From positions 1 through 64,000 of the forward strand of contig NW_027437430.1 in assembly GCF_964204645.1 (NCBI RefSeq): a DNA stretch of 64,000 nt. Reading direction: 5' to 3'. Made by a program: the position numbers and the translations under genes. Source of the stretch: Tubulanus polymorphus. Lineage: Eukaryota; Nemertea; Palaeonemertea; Tubulaniformes; Tubulanidae. The notes under the pieces are model-generated. The model had not been told where the DNA came from and did not search any database. It saw nothing but the letters and a program-made list of their open reading frames with translations. Each line of letters opens with the position of its first letter. Position 1 is the first letter of the stretch. Of the stretch, positions 38,201 to 51,070 are shown in pieces.

Positions 38201-39535
38201 TTATACAAACCAAAATAATTTATTGAGAAAAAAGTGCTTGTTGGACAAATAGTCATACAACCGTTTCTTTTAAGAGGTGTTTTTTCTAATTCTAGAAAAT
38301 AAATTAATGCAAATTATGTACAAAATAAATAGTTAAAATTGCCTTTTCCCGCCTTGCAGGGGTAAACTTAATATAACTTAGCCCTGGGGTTGAATATGTC
38401 ATAATTATATTACTTTGTCGATTTTAAGACTAAAACAAAAATAAAATCATATTTATCTAACTAAATACTATTCCACGGCACACAAAACTCAATATATTAT
38501 TACATTTGCGCCATATAAATCGTGTTAGCATATAGATAGTTTTAGGCATCTTCAAGATCCGATGGCATCCAAATCTAAAAGCGACGTATATAGTAAATAG
38601 CTGTACATAATCTGAGCAAATCTAGGTATTGAGATTCATTACATGAATAAGAAAATTATCTTTTTATCGAAAATGATAATTGATATTGTATACACTTAAA
38701 AAAAAAATTGTCATCAATAAACATCGCGTATATACCGATAAAATGTATACAAACAACCAAAACTCCGCAATAGACGTATTTACAGGTTTAAAAGTTTATC
38801 AAAAGTATAAAACGTATATCTCAAAATGTCTACAATTAACTACTCGTTATGAAAATATCATGAATCTACATGGTTTGATAATGTATGTACAATATAAGTT
38901 TGTTATCGATGAAAATGAAATGAATTAAATGCAATGTTTCCACAACCGTTAAGGAATGCGTCGATCACTCACTCGATAATGCATTCGATATCATTTTCAT
39001 TATGTAGCATCATTTCATACCAGGACCGCTACCGCCATTCTCTTGTTACCACTTGAGTATGGGATGTTTACTGCTAGAAACTGAGAATATAGTGGATTAT
39101 ATTTTCTCTACACGATATCCGCCGATCGTCAGCTAATTTTCTAATTTTTTACGCTACTGTGAGAAATAAATGCCACGAAAAACAGGTGGCCCGACATATT
39201 TTTTGTTATCAATTCGGAATGTGCGGCATTGACGTTATTCCCTTGTAGCGTACCCAGTAACCCTATTCTCACGTAAAGCTGGGGAATATAATATTTCTAG
39301 TCGAGGAATTGATGATCAATCGCCACCGGAAACCGCCGACTTCAGGCTATACCTTATTTCCTCCCAGTAAGCACCCCATATTGTCTTATAGTATAGCATG
39401 AGTGCAAATAACGTAAACAGATTCAATCATCTGACAAAACATATCAAAAAGTCATCAGTGTATACAAAATTATATAAAATCCATTGGTCCCTTGTTCAAG
39501 AATTGTTCAAGCTTTGTAGGCTTCAGCTATGCGTC
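35203..39535. other. Convergent 3' regions of receptor kinase and Scratch genes
   Basis: No coding sequence recognised. After the receptor-kinase stop there is a (CAT)n tract (about 35279-35297) and AATAAA near 35954, a plausible end of its 3' UTR. On the minus strand AATAAA near 38224-38219 could end a 1.3-kb Scratch 3' UTR. Confidence 0.5.
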
Positions 39536-42500
39536 TTATTGCGGCATAGGGATAGGAACAGTTTGATGGACGTCTGTACCAGCGCTTTGAGTCGCTAGGA
39601 GGCGTTGTCGTTGACGTTGTTTCTTGAGAAGGGATCTTTGTCCGCGCATGCATGAACTTTCTTCGTGTTTGTACAGGTAGCTCTTCAAGGCGAATGCTTT
39701 TCCACATCGACCACAAGTGAACGGTTTCAGTGAGGAATGAGTCTGAATATGCGCCCGCAAATTTGATTTATCGGCGAAAGATTTCGAGCAGATATTACAA
39801 GCGAACGGTTTTTCGCCCGTATGCGTTCTTATATGTCCCTGTAACAGCCACGGTCGACTGAAATTCTTTCCGCAGTAGGGGCATTTACACCCCTGAGCAT
39901 GGGTTCGTACATGCATACTGTAAGCTGGCATTGATACGTAGACCTTTTCGCAATGTGGACATTTTCTGGCCTTCTTGTCGTCGAGACTGCGGTGAGTTTG
40001 TCGGTGGCGAGCCAGGTTACTGGAAGTGCTGTAAGATTTTTCACACAAGTCGCACGGAAACGTTTCACCGCTGTCTGATGGAATAGTTGACTCGGGTGAT
40101 GTGGGAGGCGTACAGTCGATACTGAGATCACTGCTACTGTCACCTATTACTGGCACGTTGTGAAATTCCAGATGTTGTTCATCTAAACCAATAAGACTCT
40201 GGTGAATGTGGTCGTTCGCTCTTGTTGTCTTCTGATCTTTGGCCAATAATGTTTCCATTCTGTAGTCGAAACCGGAATGGGGTACATTTTGTTGCGGGAG
40301 AGTTGACGAGAAGAACCAATTGGTGTTGTATGGTGGAGGCATCGGAATGATATGTGGAATGCGAGTTGTCACTGGATGTTGATTATTTGGTGACAGGCAT
40401 TGTGTTGATGTTCGTACGATGGAACTTTCTTTGGTGGCGTAGTTCGATAAATCTAAACCGAGATGTAAAATTGCCCGGGCTGCAAAACTTCTACTCTCCG
40501 CTTCATGGGCTGGTAGATGTTTCTCATATATAACCTGGTCGTCGGGCGAAGGGGTGATTCTTTCGTACTTAATTTCATCTCTGGTCCACTCTTTATCACC
40601 TAAAAAGAAAATTGAAAAACATGTATGTATAGATATGTAAAAGCTCTTAAAAAGTGCATTAGCATACACTGGCTTCATAGTTTCTTCCGTGAGTTCCCTA
40701 GTTGTTCACGAGGCAACCGTTCTAACAAGATTCCCGAGAAATTCTTTCATGGTCCAATGGAATTTGTTGCGAATCTGCCTTTGTTCACAACTATAACTGG
40801 ATTCTTGATGGATTCTCCGACTTTGTTATCGTTTACTGAATTCGATTGCTTGTCAAAAAGGAAGAATAACAAAGAGCGCTTGTCGGAGTCTGGTCTCCAT
40901 GTTTCTGGACGATTTCGCTAGTTTTTTGATAGCGGTTATCGTAACCTAGATAAAACATATTACTGAGTCATTTCCTGAGGATGATTTGCTTTTTGAGACA
41001 ACATCGATACCGTCAACCTCAAACGGCCTAGTTTTACTGATATTACAACCAGGTGAAAGTAAATCCCTTTTAGATTATTTTTGGTCCGATATAAGTGAGG
41101 ATTCTAAACACAATTTGAAGAGCAACGCGGAACATAGGTCTCCAGAAGTGTTTTAACATAACATTTTCAACAAAACTTTTAACAAAACTTTTTCATCAAA
41201 TTTGATTAATTGAATTAATTTTAATCAAAGTTAATCTTACAGATTGAGAATAAACAATTTTCAAAGAGACCAATGTTTTTGCGAAATTAACTCTAAAATT
41301 AGTTTTTCAAGATGTGTTTTTTCATGAAGAAGTTCTCCATGTTCAGTCAACAACGCTCTAATCAGTATCGGCTAGCGGGGCAGGTCGATCGCCTGGACAC
41401 CCGGTTCCGAACGCTAACGGCGACTGTCTCCGAGACCGAAGGTCCGAGCGCACTAGCACACACCTAAGAAATTAGGTGAAGTTGGGTTTTTTTCTGTTTT
41501 CTTCAGCCGGATGATGAAAACCGATGCTTTCAGTTATTGCATAACAAACTGCTAGTAATAGACATACCGATCTATTCGTGTGGTTTTTTTCAGACGATCA
41601 ATCCCAATACAATGGATCTTAAAAAATCATGAAACCAGCATTATTTATGTATATCATCAAAAATACATGTTTATCATATATCTCATTTGATGCAACGATT
41701 GAAAATAATACTCATGGATTCTAGACACATATATTCTTGTTTGTGTAAAATCCGAGTCGACGGTGAAATAAATAATAGTTCTGGATGTAAATAAAGTAGA
41801 TGTAATTGACGAGTGAAGACAGTTGCATAACGGCGATGAGTGATGAATAAGCCTGATGTCGGTCTGAGTCCCGTCTGTCATCATTTACGCGTCAGTTGCC
41901 TGTCAATGTCAACCTCGCTGATCAACCTTATCTGGTGCTGACTGATGTGGTGCTGACCAACACCCTCGATCAATCAGCTCCGTCTGGCCAGTTTTTGTTA
42001 CAAAACCTTGCTATCAGATTATGTATAGTTACTTCAGCTATGGGGATAAGATTCTTCGGCGAATATCCCAGAAAGAGACACAAGATTCCGGTAACAAAAA
42101 AATGGGGGAATTACGTTACGAGGTCAAACTGACTGCACAGTTGCTTTCTCGTGTTACCGCTCCATAGGTAACAACTATTTTTTTGGGATAATAAATCATA
42201 TTCTACGATATAAACAACCGACTTTAGAGCCACCTGGCTTGGAAACGAAGGTAGTTACACACAAAAAAAAACCAGTCAGCTATGCACCTTTTTTGCTAGA
42301 TAATATCCCTAACGTCCATGGATCGACCTCGGAATTGAGTGGACAAAATATACGACGTTCCGAGGGAATGATATCATTTTCTATCAATGGATTTTATCTT
42401 AATGTGCGTCTGGGTTAAACGTGGTACTAAACGTGTTCTAAGTCCAGACGTTTTTAAAAACGTGTAAAGTTTATGCACGATCGGCAGTGATGAGTCACTT

Positions 42501-45133
42501 CACGCATTTTTATTTGAAGTTTGTTTAGCTGATCCAGCAGTGAGACGAACTGTAAACTTGAGGGACGAAATTATGAGTGATTTTTACAGGTGGGGCCCGA
42601 CACATGGGTTGAAAATAAATAGTTAGCTAACTGTTTGCGTAACTGGGGCCACATAGGATAAGATACATTGAACGGTGAACTGAGTTTTTAAAATGTCAGT
42701 AGAGTGGTTGATGAATATACATGTTCTCATATTCAAATAGATGCACCTCGCTTCGATTTACTGATTTTAAGATTACTGAAAACCTTCCATTTATTTCTAA
42801 ACCCACCACTCATGCTTTCAGTTATGAACAATATTAAGGGATTTTTACATCGCAGGTGAATGATGATACAAGATCGAGGCACTGATGGAATTCCCGGGGC
42901 TCGAAACGTCCATCTATCTCTGATAAAAGTGTTGGCCAGATGAAGCTTGTTTTTGAGTCGGGCATCAAGTGTTTTAGCGTGTATAATGTTGTTTACCCAA
43001 AGACGACATCATGGCCGGCATGTGTATCAGACGTTTTGAGTCATTCTGTTCAGAAATAACTCAGCCACTTGAGTCAGTTGCTCGCACGTGTTACTTGTAT
43101 CTGGTATACATTAATGTGTTTGCCTCCTCTCATTCATCTTCTTTGTCTAAGGTGGCTTGTCTTCGAGTGTTTCTTTCTTCGAGTTTTGAAAATCAAAGAA
43201 ATCACTGATTTTGCCACGCACATTTTTTTTCGTCGAGAATATTTATCTGGAATGCCGCACTAAATCCAAGTAGTTTGCAAACTAGGATGTAGTTTTTTAT
43301 TACCTGTCTCTGGCACACTTGTTAAGAACGAACGACCTGGTTTTTTTTTACTTTGGCGTTAATCCAATATCTGAATGGATAAAAACTCCAGATCCGGCCT
43401 AAACCACCTGCGTGAAAAGTTATGGCTAAATCCCTTCTATTCCTTTTTAAAATCTGCAACTTTTGTCAAATTCGTTGGTGAATAGTGTTTTTGTAACGGT
43501 GAGTAGCTGACTCCGTATGCGCACGATTTGAAGATGTTTTGAAGGTGGAATTAGAAAAATATGGATAAAATGAAGACGTATTTGGTGAAAAAACAAAGGA
43601 AATATTTTTGAACAGTTGCTAAGGTAAGCATTTCACCCAAGGTAGAATGGATTATGCAACGTTAACAAAATAATCATGGAAGGAATCGACGAACTTTATC
43701 GGAAGCTGTGAAAACATGTGATTTAAAAATTAGCGTGTTGAATGTAAACAAGATAATTTAAATCCAGACTCGACATTAAGTGATAACACGTTTGGACATC
43801 TATGATAGAAATATTAATCTGAAGTAGAAATGGTTGATAGTATGGCGCACAGAGAGTTTGCGCTGAGATTATGCCGAAAACCTCAAAGCACCGCAAACGT
43901 TTCTTTAATCTATAATATACTTGAGATTAACTTGAGTGGACCAAATTCAATGAACATGCTTTGTATGAATTTTACAGCGCTAACCGACAGTGGTGCGTGG
44001 ATAAGCTACTGAAGTTTTGGCAACTTGATAAAGAGAAATGCGCAGTATCAACAGTAATCCATTAGACGATATTTCACTTTAGGGAACGCATTCGCCTTTT
44101 CCCTAGGTTTTCTTATCAATCACTTATCATAGAAAATTCGGATTACATTTGCATTACTTTTCAAATATTTTTTGTTCCATATTTCTGGAGCAAACGGTTA
44201 TTTTTAATAAAATGATGAGCTGTAAGACGATTTTCTTTGTTTTGGCAAGCAGACAGTGTTCTCCGTCAATCAGTTTGTAACATGATAGTACTATCTTACT
44301 TTCCAGGCATCTGGAACTCTGTAGCATGGCAACTTGCCAAACATTCTGCAACTGCACAAAGAAACCAGTTGCGCCAACAGCATCAGTAATAATGACGTCA
44401 TCGAGATTATGGAATATAGACGCCGCTCACGTAACTTCAATCGATTTTAGATTAAAATATTCATTAATAGTAAGATCTAACAAATAGTAATATATACGTT
44501 TTCTGTTCTATGAAATATGGAGATTTCCACTTAGAAGGAAATGCCACGTTGTTTTTGTTTTGATGATTTCGCAAATAAAGAATTCCCGGTGGTTTCAGAC
44601 GCAATTTCCGCGCGGTGAACCATAAAACACCGCAGTGGATTACCATTGTGTCTTTATCTGACGCGTTACTTATCATGAAATGTTCAAATAATTAAAAAAC
44701 TGATTATGCAATCTCTTTTACTTCCTTTGATATATCACTCTCTAGAGGTATTCCATATTTCACGAATCTTGTTAGTTTATAACACTCACGGATTGTAAAA
44801 CGTTTCAGAGTCCATGATAGGAAAATCAAAAAGCGATCATTCAACATTTGGTTCTATTCACTTTGAAAACAGATAATCACATTCAAAGATGTTAAACCAA
44901 AAACATTTTCAAAACAAATGATTTTAAACCAGATTCATATTGAAAACAAATACCTCGATACTTTGCTTAGAAACTATCACTGAAATAGAGATCATATATA
45001 TTCACAAATATTGCAAATTTTGTAGGATGATCTTACCTTTGATAATATCATACGTTTCGAATCCATGTTCGCCGTCTGAAGATATTGAGTCTGATTTATA
45101 TCTTCTGTTTGTCAATAAAAACGCACGAGGCAT
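39536..45133 (-). CDS. scrt: Scratch-family SNAG/C2H2 zinc-finger transcriptional repressor
   Basis: Two exons, 45133-45037 and 40599-39536, joined in phase 1 across a 4.4-kb intron; 386 residues. Exon 1 encodes the SNAG repression motif at the extreme N-terminus (MPRAFL), which recruits LSD1/CoREST-type corepressors in this superfamily. Exon 2 encodes a long Pro/Ser-rich middle region and five C-terminal fingers: [24 protein letters not shown] with [26 protein letters not shown], and [17 protein letters not shown]. The last finger ends in a Cys-type ESSC ligand. FALKSYLxKH in the fifth finger separates Scratch from Snail/Slug (SRMSLLxKH). Scratch proteins bind E-box DNA and promote neuronal fate and survival. 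Two CACGTG E-boxes lie upstream of exon 1 (45266 and 45306), compatible with auto- or cross-regulation. Confidence 0.93.
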
Positions 45134-46216
45134 GGCGGTAAGTTCACGCGAAAACTATCAACTACAGACTGAGTTCATCTGGTTTGAGTTGTGAGTCAAA
45201 ATTACTCAAAACTTATCTCAACAAGTGTCCCGCGCCGCCCGCTCCTCCTATCCGTACGCGCCAGTCACGTGACCGAATCCCAGCTTCCTGAGTGGATACA
45301 GCCAACACGTGCGGACTTTGCGATAACCGCCCAACAGTGGAAGCGCGTATATTTTGATAACCACCAGGGTCTAAAAACAATTTTCAGATGGTCATATTTA
45401 TCCGGTGAAGAGGTATCGAGACGAATTGCGAGTTAAATCCTTAGATTGGGTAATTCACGTCGAGTTGTATATGTAGGTAACCGTTTGAAAAGTGGTCCTC
45501 AGTCATCTTTCCGATTTATTCAGATAGTAAACAGATGTGGGTGTCAATCCGAGTGAGAGGACTCAGAATTTGTTGATTTAAAACAGACGATGAGATTCTA
45601 CCGGATAAAAATAACCCTGAAGTAAGAGGTAGACAAAGGGATCTGGTTTGAAATATTGATAGCTGTTTCATCATCGGCATTTGACGATACATTTTCAACC
45701 GGGGTCGTTGTGATATAGACCCTTCATGAATTCGAGTTGACAGCTTAACAAACGAAAACAAAATGAAACAAATAGTATATTTGACAACATTTACTTATAG
45801 AATTATAATTCTAAATTCGTATTCACGTTTCCCCTGTATTCAAAAAAAGTTCTCCTGAAAGTGAAAAATGTGTAACACCTCCGTCTTTTTTATTTCGAGA
45901 TTCTAATTCTTATTGAAAAAAAAAACTACGCAGATTGAACAGTTTTATCTACTATCATCGGTGTACGCGGTTTTATTGTATTTTTCTTAGAAATCATAAC
46001 AGCACCAGCCCTGCGTTCCCCTCAAAAATATGATAAGAAGGCACGTGGCGAGCATCATTAACATACTACTACATCAGCTGAAATTGGAACCATCTTGAGA
46101 GTTTATCCGTCATTTAGATTTTTTAAATGAATACCCGTGTTTACTGTAAAACATATTCGACACGCGAGAAACCGCGGGTAGACGGTCGTATATATACTTG
46201 ATGATGTGGGTTACTT

Positions 46217-46441
46217 GTGATTATATCTGCAGGAATTCTGTTGATTTGGGCGGTTTTTATATGCGTCGTCCATATTACGTTACCGGCGTTATATTATTTA
46301 AGGTGCGTTTTCAACCCCCGGAAAAAAAAGATGAACCGCAAGTTTAGTCACGACACTCCTCGGCGCAGTCACGAGCGTGCGTCCTCGCCAGGCAGGTCAC
46401 TAGTCCAACAAATTTTCCATTCGACAGTAATCGTAATCTGA
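46217..46441 (+). CDS. Possible 74-residue single-pass membrane peptide
   Basis: A 74-codon ORF opens with a hydrophobic stretch (ILLIWAVFICVVHITLPAL) and then a strongly basic tail (NPRKKKMNRKF). A splice-acceptor-like TATATCTGCAG (ending 46232) and donor-like AAG|GTGCG (46302) bracket the hydrophobic part, so it could instead be an exon of an unseen gene. I do not recognise it, and it may be chance. Confidence 0.15.
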   Translation: MIISAGILLIWAVFICVVHITLPALYYLRCVFNPRKKKMNRKFSHDTPRRSHERASSPGRSLVQQIFHSTVIVI

Positions 46442-46507
46442 CCCAAGCAATCAAATGGGTCATAATTTAGATATATTCGTTTCTTTCTAGAAATGCGATC
46501 ATAAAAT

Positions 46508-46617
46508 CAGGGGCCGGTTGCCGAAAATTTGGTTAAAGATAATTTGCAGAAAAATACCATAGTAACAATGAATATCTTGTCATTGTGTTAACTCAACTTT
46601 TGAGCAACCGACCCCTG
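46508..46617. mobile_element. 110-bp MITE with GGGGYCGGTTGC ends
   Basis: ATCAGGGGCCGGTTGC on the left and, inverted, ATCAGGGGTCGGTTGC on the right are near-perfect inverted repeats with no coding capacity between them. Confidence 0.75.
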
Positions 46618-47051
46618 ATTGTCAAGTGTTCGAATGACGCAACTTTTACATCACTCGAGGTGTGAGTCTATGCATGCGTTCCCCGAGTACAATCGATATT
46701 GTATTCATAACACTTATCGTTGTTGGACATAAACAGTGAGACTGTTTTTTCAAGCGGTATTAGATTACTCTCTATCGACCCGCTGTTTTTACGTAAATCC
46801 CGACCCATTTGTTACCCGTGTTATAAAAACAATCAGTCAGTTGAGATTCTTCTGGTCAAGATAAGTTACCCAGCAACTTCTATCCTTCAAGTAACCGCCT
46901 GGGTCGTTGGTACAGAGACACGTTGCGTCGTCATTTTGTGAAAATCTTAAAAAGGACAGTTTACTTGATGATATGCATAAACCAAAAAACTGGAAAAGTT
47001 ATGTTTGATAGAATTTATTTAGGTAAAATTGAAAGTATATCATTCATTGTT

Positions 47052-49403
47052 TCACTGTTTTGTACATGTCGACTTCTCCGCATAAAATAACCCCCATCTT
47101 TGATTTCCGTTGTCACTGGCTCTTGTGATTTTCTCTTTCCATCCGTCGACAATATACAAATAATCAGACTCGCTAAATTCCTACAATTTAGAAGAAGACG
47201 CTTTCTGAACATCCACCGCCAGCCAAAAAGACAACACCAGCTTCACGTGTTTTTATACGTACTTTTATGAATTCGTCTTTGATATTTTCAGTTTTAGCAA
47301 CTTCATTTTTCAAAACATCCACAAACATCTGAGTTCTGTCTTCGGCCTTTACATTGACGAAACCGACTTCTTCTAAAACCTGGTACAATTATGGCCACAT
47401 TAATAAGAGTGAATTTCTGAAGACAATCAGTAGCTTGGATTATCTACGTACCTTTCCGTAAGCAGCTGGAGAAAGTAGTGTATAACCTCTCTGTTTCACA
47501 TATTTTTGAAATTGTTCAGAATGCGTCCCATCACTGCAGCAATAATCTGTGATCAACAGTTTTCCTCCTGGCTTCAGCCATTTCTTGAAATAAGAACATT
47601 GGATTGAAAAAATTAACTCAATCGCGATAACACAACTATGAGAATAATGGCAGTTTAAGGTATCGAGGCTCGTACCAAAAATGATGAAAACAAGGCGTGT
47701 TTATCTGGAATGTGTAGAATTGTATCACGGCTGTAAATCACATCAAATTCATTTTCTGGATATTGAACTTTAGTTGCATCGACCACTTCAAATAACACCT
47801 AATGAAATAAAAACCGCACATGAGCACTCAAGTTCATGGGGGAATAAAACAGAGTTTCATATCTTCAATATGAATATATACCTTCGTGTTTTCTGCTCTC
47901 TCTTCGTTTACTCTTTCGATACCGATGCTTATCATATTCCCTGATAAGTCAATACCTAAAACTTCGCAATCATAGTCCTAAAAACATTGAAATTATCGTG
48001 AAAATCGTGAAGAAAATACTAAATCGTGTTGCAGACTGGAGAATAATGCAAACTTACGTCTACCATTAGAAAGGCACTACCTCCTATACCAACTCCAACA
48101 TCTAATACTTTTTGACCTGGTTGCAGATTTAACATGGGCAAAAATTCCTATATAAACCAGAAAGAAAATAAATAAATCGTAGTGTTCCCTGAATAAAGAC
48201 TACCTTTATAGGCGTTACCTTTGTGGTTTCGATTCCTCCAGTACTGACAAAATGGTGACCGAATATCTTCTCATATCGAAGTATACCCTGTCTTGTGTAT
48301 TGTTGACCATCTAAAAATTCCATAAATGTTTTATATCCATGATAGTCATCTGCCAATCTAACTTTCTTCGCTAGGAAACATATTTGGTTCAATGTTCTTT
48401 CATGCTAGAAATAGGATCGTTTACATATTATGAGGCTTCATGATTATAACAAAAAGATAATCCCAGTAGATTTTTTACCTTCACGTAGGTTTGTAGAGAT
48501 CTTGCGAAAACCAATTCGAAACCGTAGTTACATCCGGTTTCAGTTTTGATACTGCATGATTGTAGAAGAGCGCAGTACGAAGCCAAATCTCTGTATATCG
48601 TTGGGTCACCCGTCACATGAACTCGTTTACCTAGACAAGGAATAACGGAATATGATCTATTCATTTGGCTATTTTTTTCTCAACATATTTCTCAACAGAA
48701 CGGTTTCTCTTACCAGCATTAAAACACGGTTCATGGAAAAAGAAATGACTTCCCTCTTTCAATGACCCAAGCAACGTGGACATCAAAGTTCTGCATTGTT
48801 CGTCTGTGAGAAACGCTAGCATAACATTTGAAAATGCAAGGTCGTACCTTTTTAAGTGAAAGTAGAAAAAAGAATTATATATCCATTGAAAATGTATATT
48901 AACAAATATTAGGATTTGACACAGCATTTGAAAAGTGCTTACTTATCTTGTTCCTTGGGCAGCTCGAGGACGTTTGACTCCACGAACGTTATATTTGATT
49001 TTGTACCATTACGCGCTTTATTTGCCGTTATAAATTCCGGTAGGAAGTCGACGGCAGTCAGAGACTGCGCCTTTTCTGATAGAACCCCAGTAAATCGACT
49101 GAAAAAAATCATTTATTAATGTAAATGACCTAAAATACATTCTAATGTAATCATTCATTATTCATATACGTCTAAGTTTGATTGGCAAAAAACATCATCG
49201 TGCAATTACTGAGCACCTAATGGAACTTACCCAGCACCGCTGCCAAGTTCTAGCACATTTTTGTCATTGAAATCAGGTAACAAACCCAGGACCTCTGCAA
49301 CCTCTTCGTTGCTTATCTGTTCACCATTATCTCCGAGTAATACCTGCTTCACGTTGCCATTCTTTACCAAAGATGTGAAAAAATCTCTTGCAGTGTCCGA
49401 CAT
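47052..49403 (-). CDS. Phosphoethanolamine N-methyltransferase, two-domain
   Basis: Exons: 49403-49231, 49098-48943, 48847-48714, 48630-48479, 48404-48219, 48147-48058, 47977-47882, 47798-47676, 47583-47452, 47379-47263, 47180-47052; 495 residues, matching plant PEAMT length. It transfers three methyl groups from S-adenosylmethionine to phosphoethanolamine, giving phosphocholine for phosphatidylcholine synthesis, probably in the cytosol. Two Rossmann methyltransferase domains are present: the first with LELGSGAG (about 51-58), the second with LDVGVGIGG (about 282-290) and [11 protein letters not shown]. In nematodes the two activities sit in separate proteins (PMT-1 and PMT-2), but here both AdoMet-binding motifs are intact in one chain. 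The 3' UTR seems very short (AATAAA about 33 bp after the stop). Confidence 0.93.
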
Positions 49404-51070
49404 GGCAGCAGCAATAGCAGACAGATGTCACCCGTGAACTAGCACTGACAGCAGTTCATAATTAAAACATGGGACAAGGTTCATAGCGTAGGTCTACTGT
49501 GTATGAACGTTGTACCATGGACTCTATACTGTAATTTGCTGTGTAGTCCATGGTTGTACCGAAGGTATATGAATTCAACAGTACACATGCGAACCGACTG
49601 ATTCTTTTCAAAGAAATATATTTCTTGTCTGTTAATCGGTGGTGGCTTTCGCATAAATCTACTGGGTAGAGTAGTCTTAGAACATCGGCTAGAGAACTCG
49701 GTTCAACGTAAATCCAAGCCTTGACAAAAAACTAAAAAAAACTGATGCCCTAATCTTCATCCTCATGAATAATTCCAGACGGCTCCATATGCCGTAAGTC
49801 CGTTCTTGGTCGATTTGTCTTGTTTTTAAAAGCAAGTTGTTTATATCGGGGAACCAGGGACTGGGATAATAGCTACTTATTGAAATAAATTCCATGTGTT
49901 TCTAAATGCATGACGAATCAAAACTCGCAGACGCCATCTACCGGATATATTGCCTTCCTCGTATTCATTCCATACACAATAATATAACAAACAATTCATA
50001 TATAAAAATATCGCGTTTATTTACATATTTATTGTTATTGACAACTGACATAATTTTCAGATGATTATTAGTATTTTGGTGTCGACTTGTATACGTTATG
50101 ATTGTATTCCAAAAATTAATTTTCATTATGCCACCAAACATGCTACGAAATATATTATAATAATGTACGTGTTTATATATCATGGTTTTATTTCAAGACC
50201 GAGTGTTGAAAAATAGAAAACATTTTCGACGGATGAGATGAATTTCATAACCCGTTAAAATGCGTCACTACCGACACCGAAAATACACTAATAACGACTG
50301 TACCTCGCGGGACTGACTGAAAATCCACACGACTTTCACAGGCGAACATCGGTCTCATAAGAGACGTCATTAGCACAGACAGGAAGGCACGGCACCTCCC
50401 TGGCACAGGTCAATATCAACGACGTTCAATTTGAACCGAACGTCGGAATGAATTGTCCCGGTATCTGTGGTTGCGAGAATAACTCGAATATTCTGTTCTA
50501 GTCTGTGCTCTGTTACCGCCATGTCGAAGCCGAAATGGACGTAGATCTCACGTCGAGGTATAACAACTTACCGCCATATTCCTATTATTACGTATATTAT
50601 ATTACATATAGAGTTATTCTATAATCCACATCTATTTTTATGTGCACATGTATAAAATAATTCAAAATATTCCCAAAAAATGAACATATTAACATTTATT
50701 ACAACAACAACAACATCTATCTCAACGTCAAATCTTTTTCGTAGATTTCGTTTTCACCAATGAAAATGACCGTTATATTGAAAATACATGTACGTATAGT
50801 CATGTATAAGCAATGATTTAGCGTGGTTTCTGTGCATGATTTCAAATGGACGAATCATTTTCAACGGCACCATTTACTTGCATAGTAAATTCCATTTTAG
50901 CAGATTGTATTTCTCCCGTGGTGGTGAAAACCGTTACTATAAAATATCATTTGTGACACAATGGTTAGTACATCTATATCAGAGAATAATGGACAGGGAA
51001 AAATTGGTACAATTGTTTTTGTACAAACGATATTTATAACAGCAGTGAAAGAGAGAGAGAGATATAGTGT
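49404..51070. other. PEAMT upstream region and SLC18B1-like 3' flank
   Basis: No gene recognised. Short AT-rich ORFs here have no family features. AATAAA motifs on the minus strand, for example at 50700-50695, could end the transporter transcript. A (GA)n tract lies near 51051-51061. Confidence 0.5.

Larger units (their letters stand above)
45134..47051. other. Scratch promoter region and PEAMT 3' flank
   Basis: Upstream of Scratch, a locally GC-richer stretch (about 45220-45320) with two CACGTG E-boxes is probably its promoter. A 110-bp MITE lies at 46508-46617, and a possible small membrane-protein ORF at 46217-46441. An AATAAA on the minus strand at 47019-47014 lies only about 33 bp after the PEAMT stop. 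Confidence 0.5.

Noticed and set aside
38680-38928. 82-codon ORF between receptor kinase and Scratch
   Set aside because: AT-rich, Lys/Tyr/Asn-biased codons as expected by chance in 3' UTR sequence; no motif.
41341-41465. GC-richer patch in the Scratch intron
   Set aside because: It looked like a possible exon, but no reading frame with splice sites and no family match was found.
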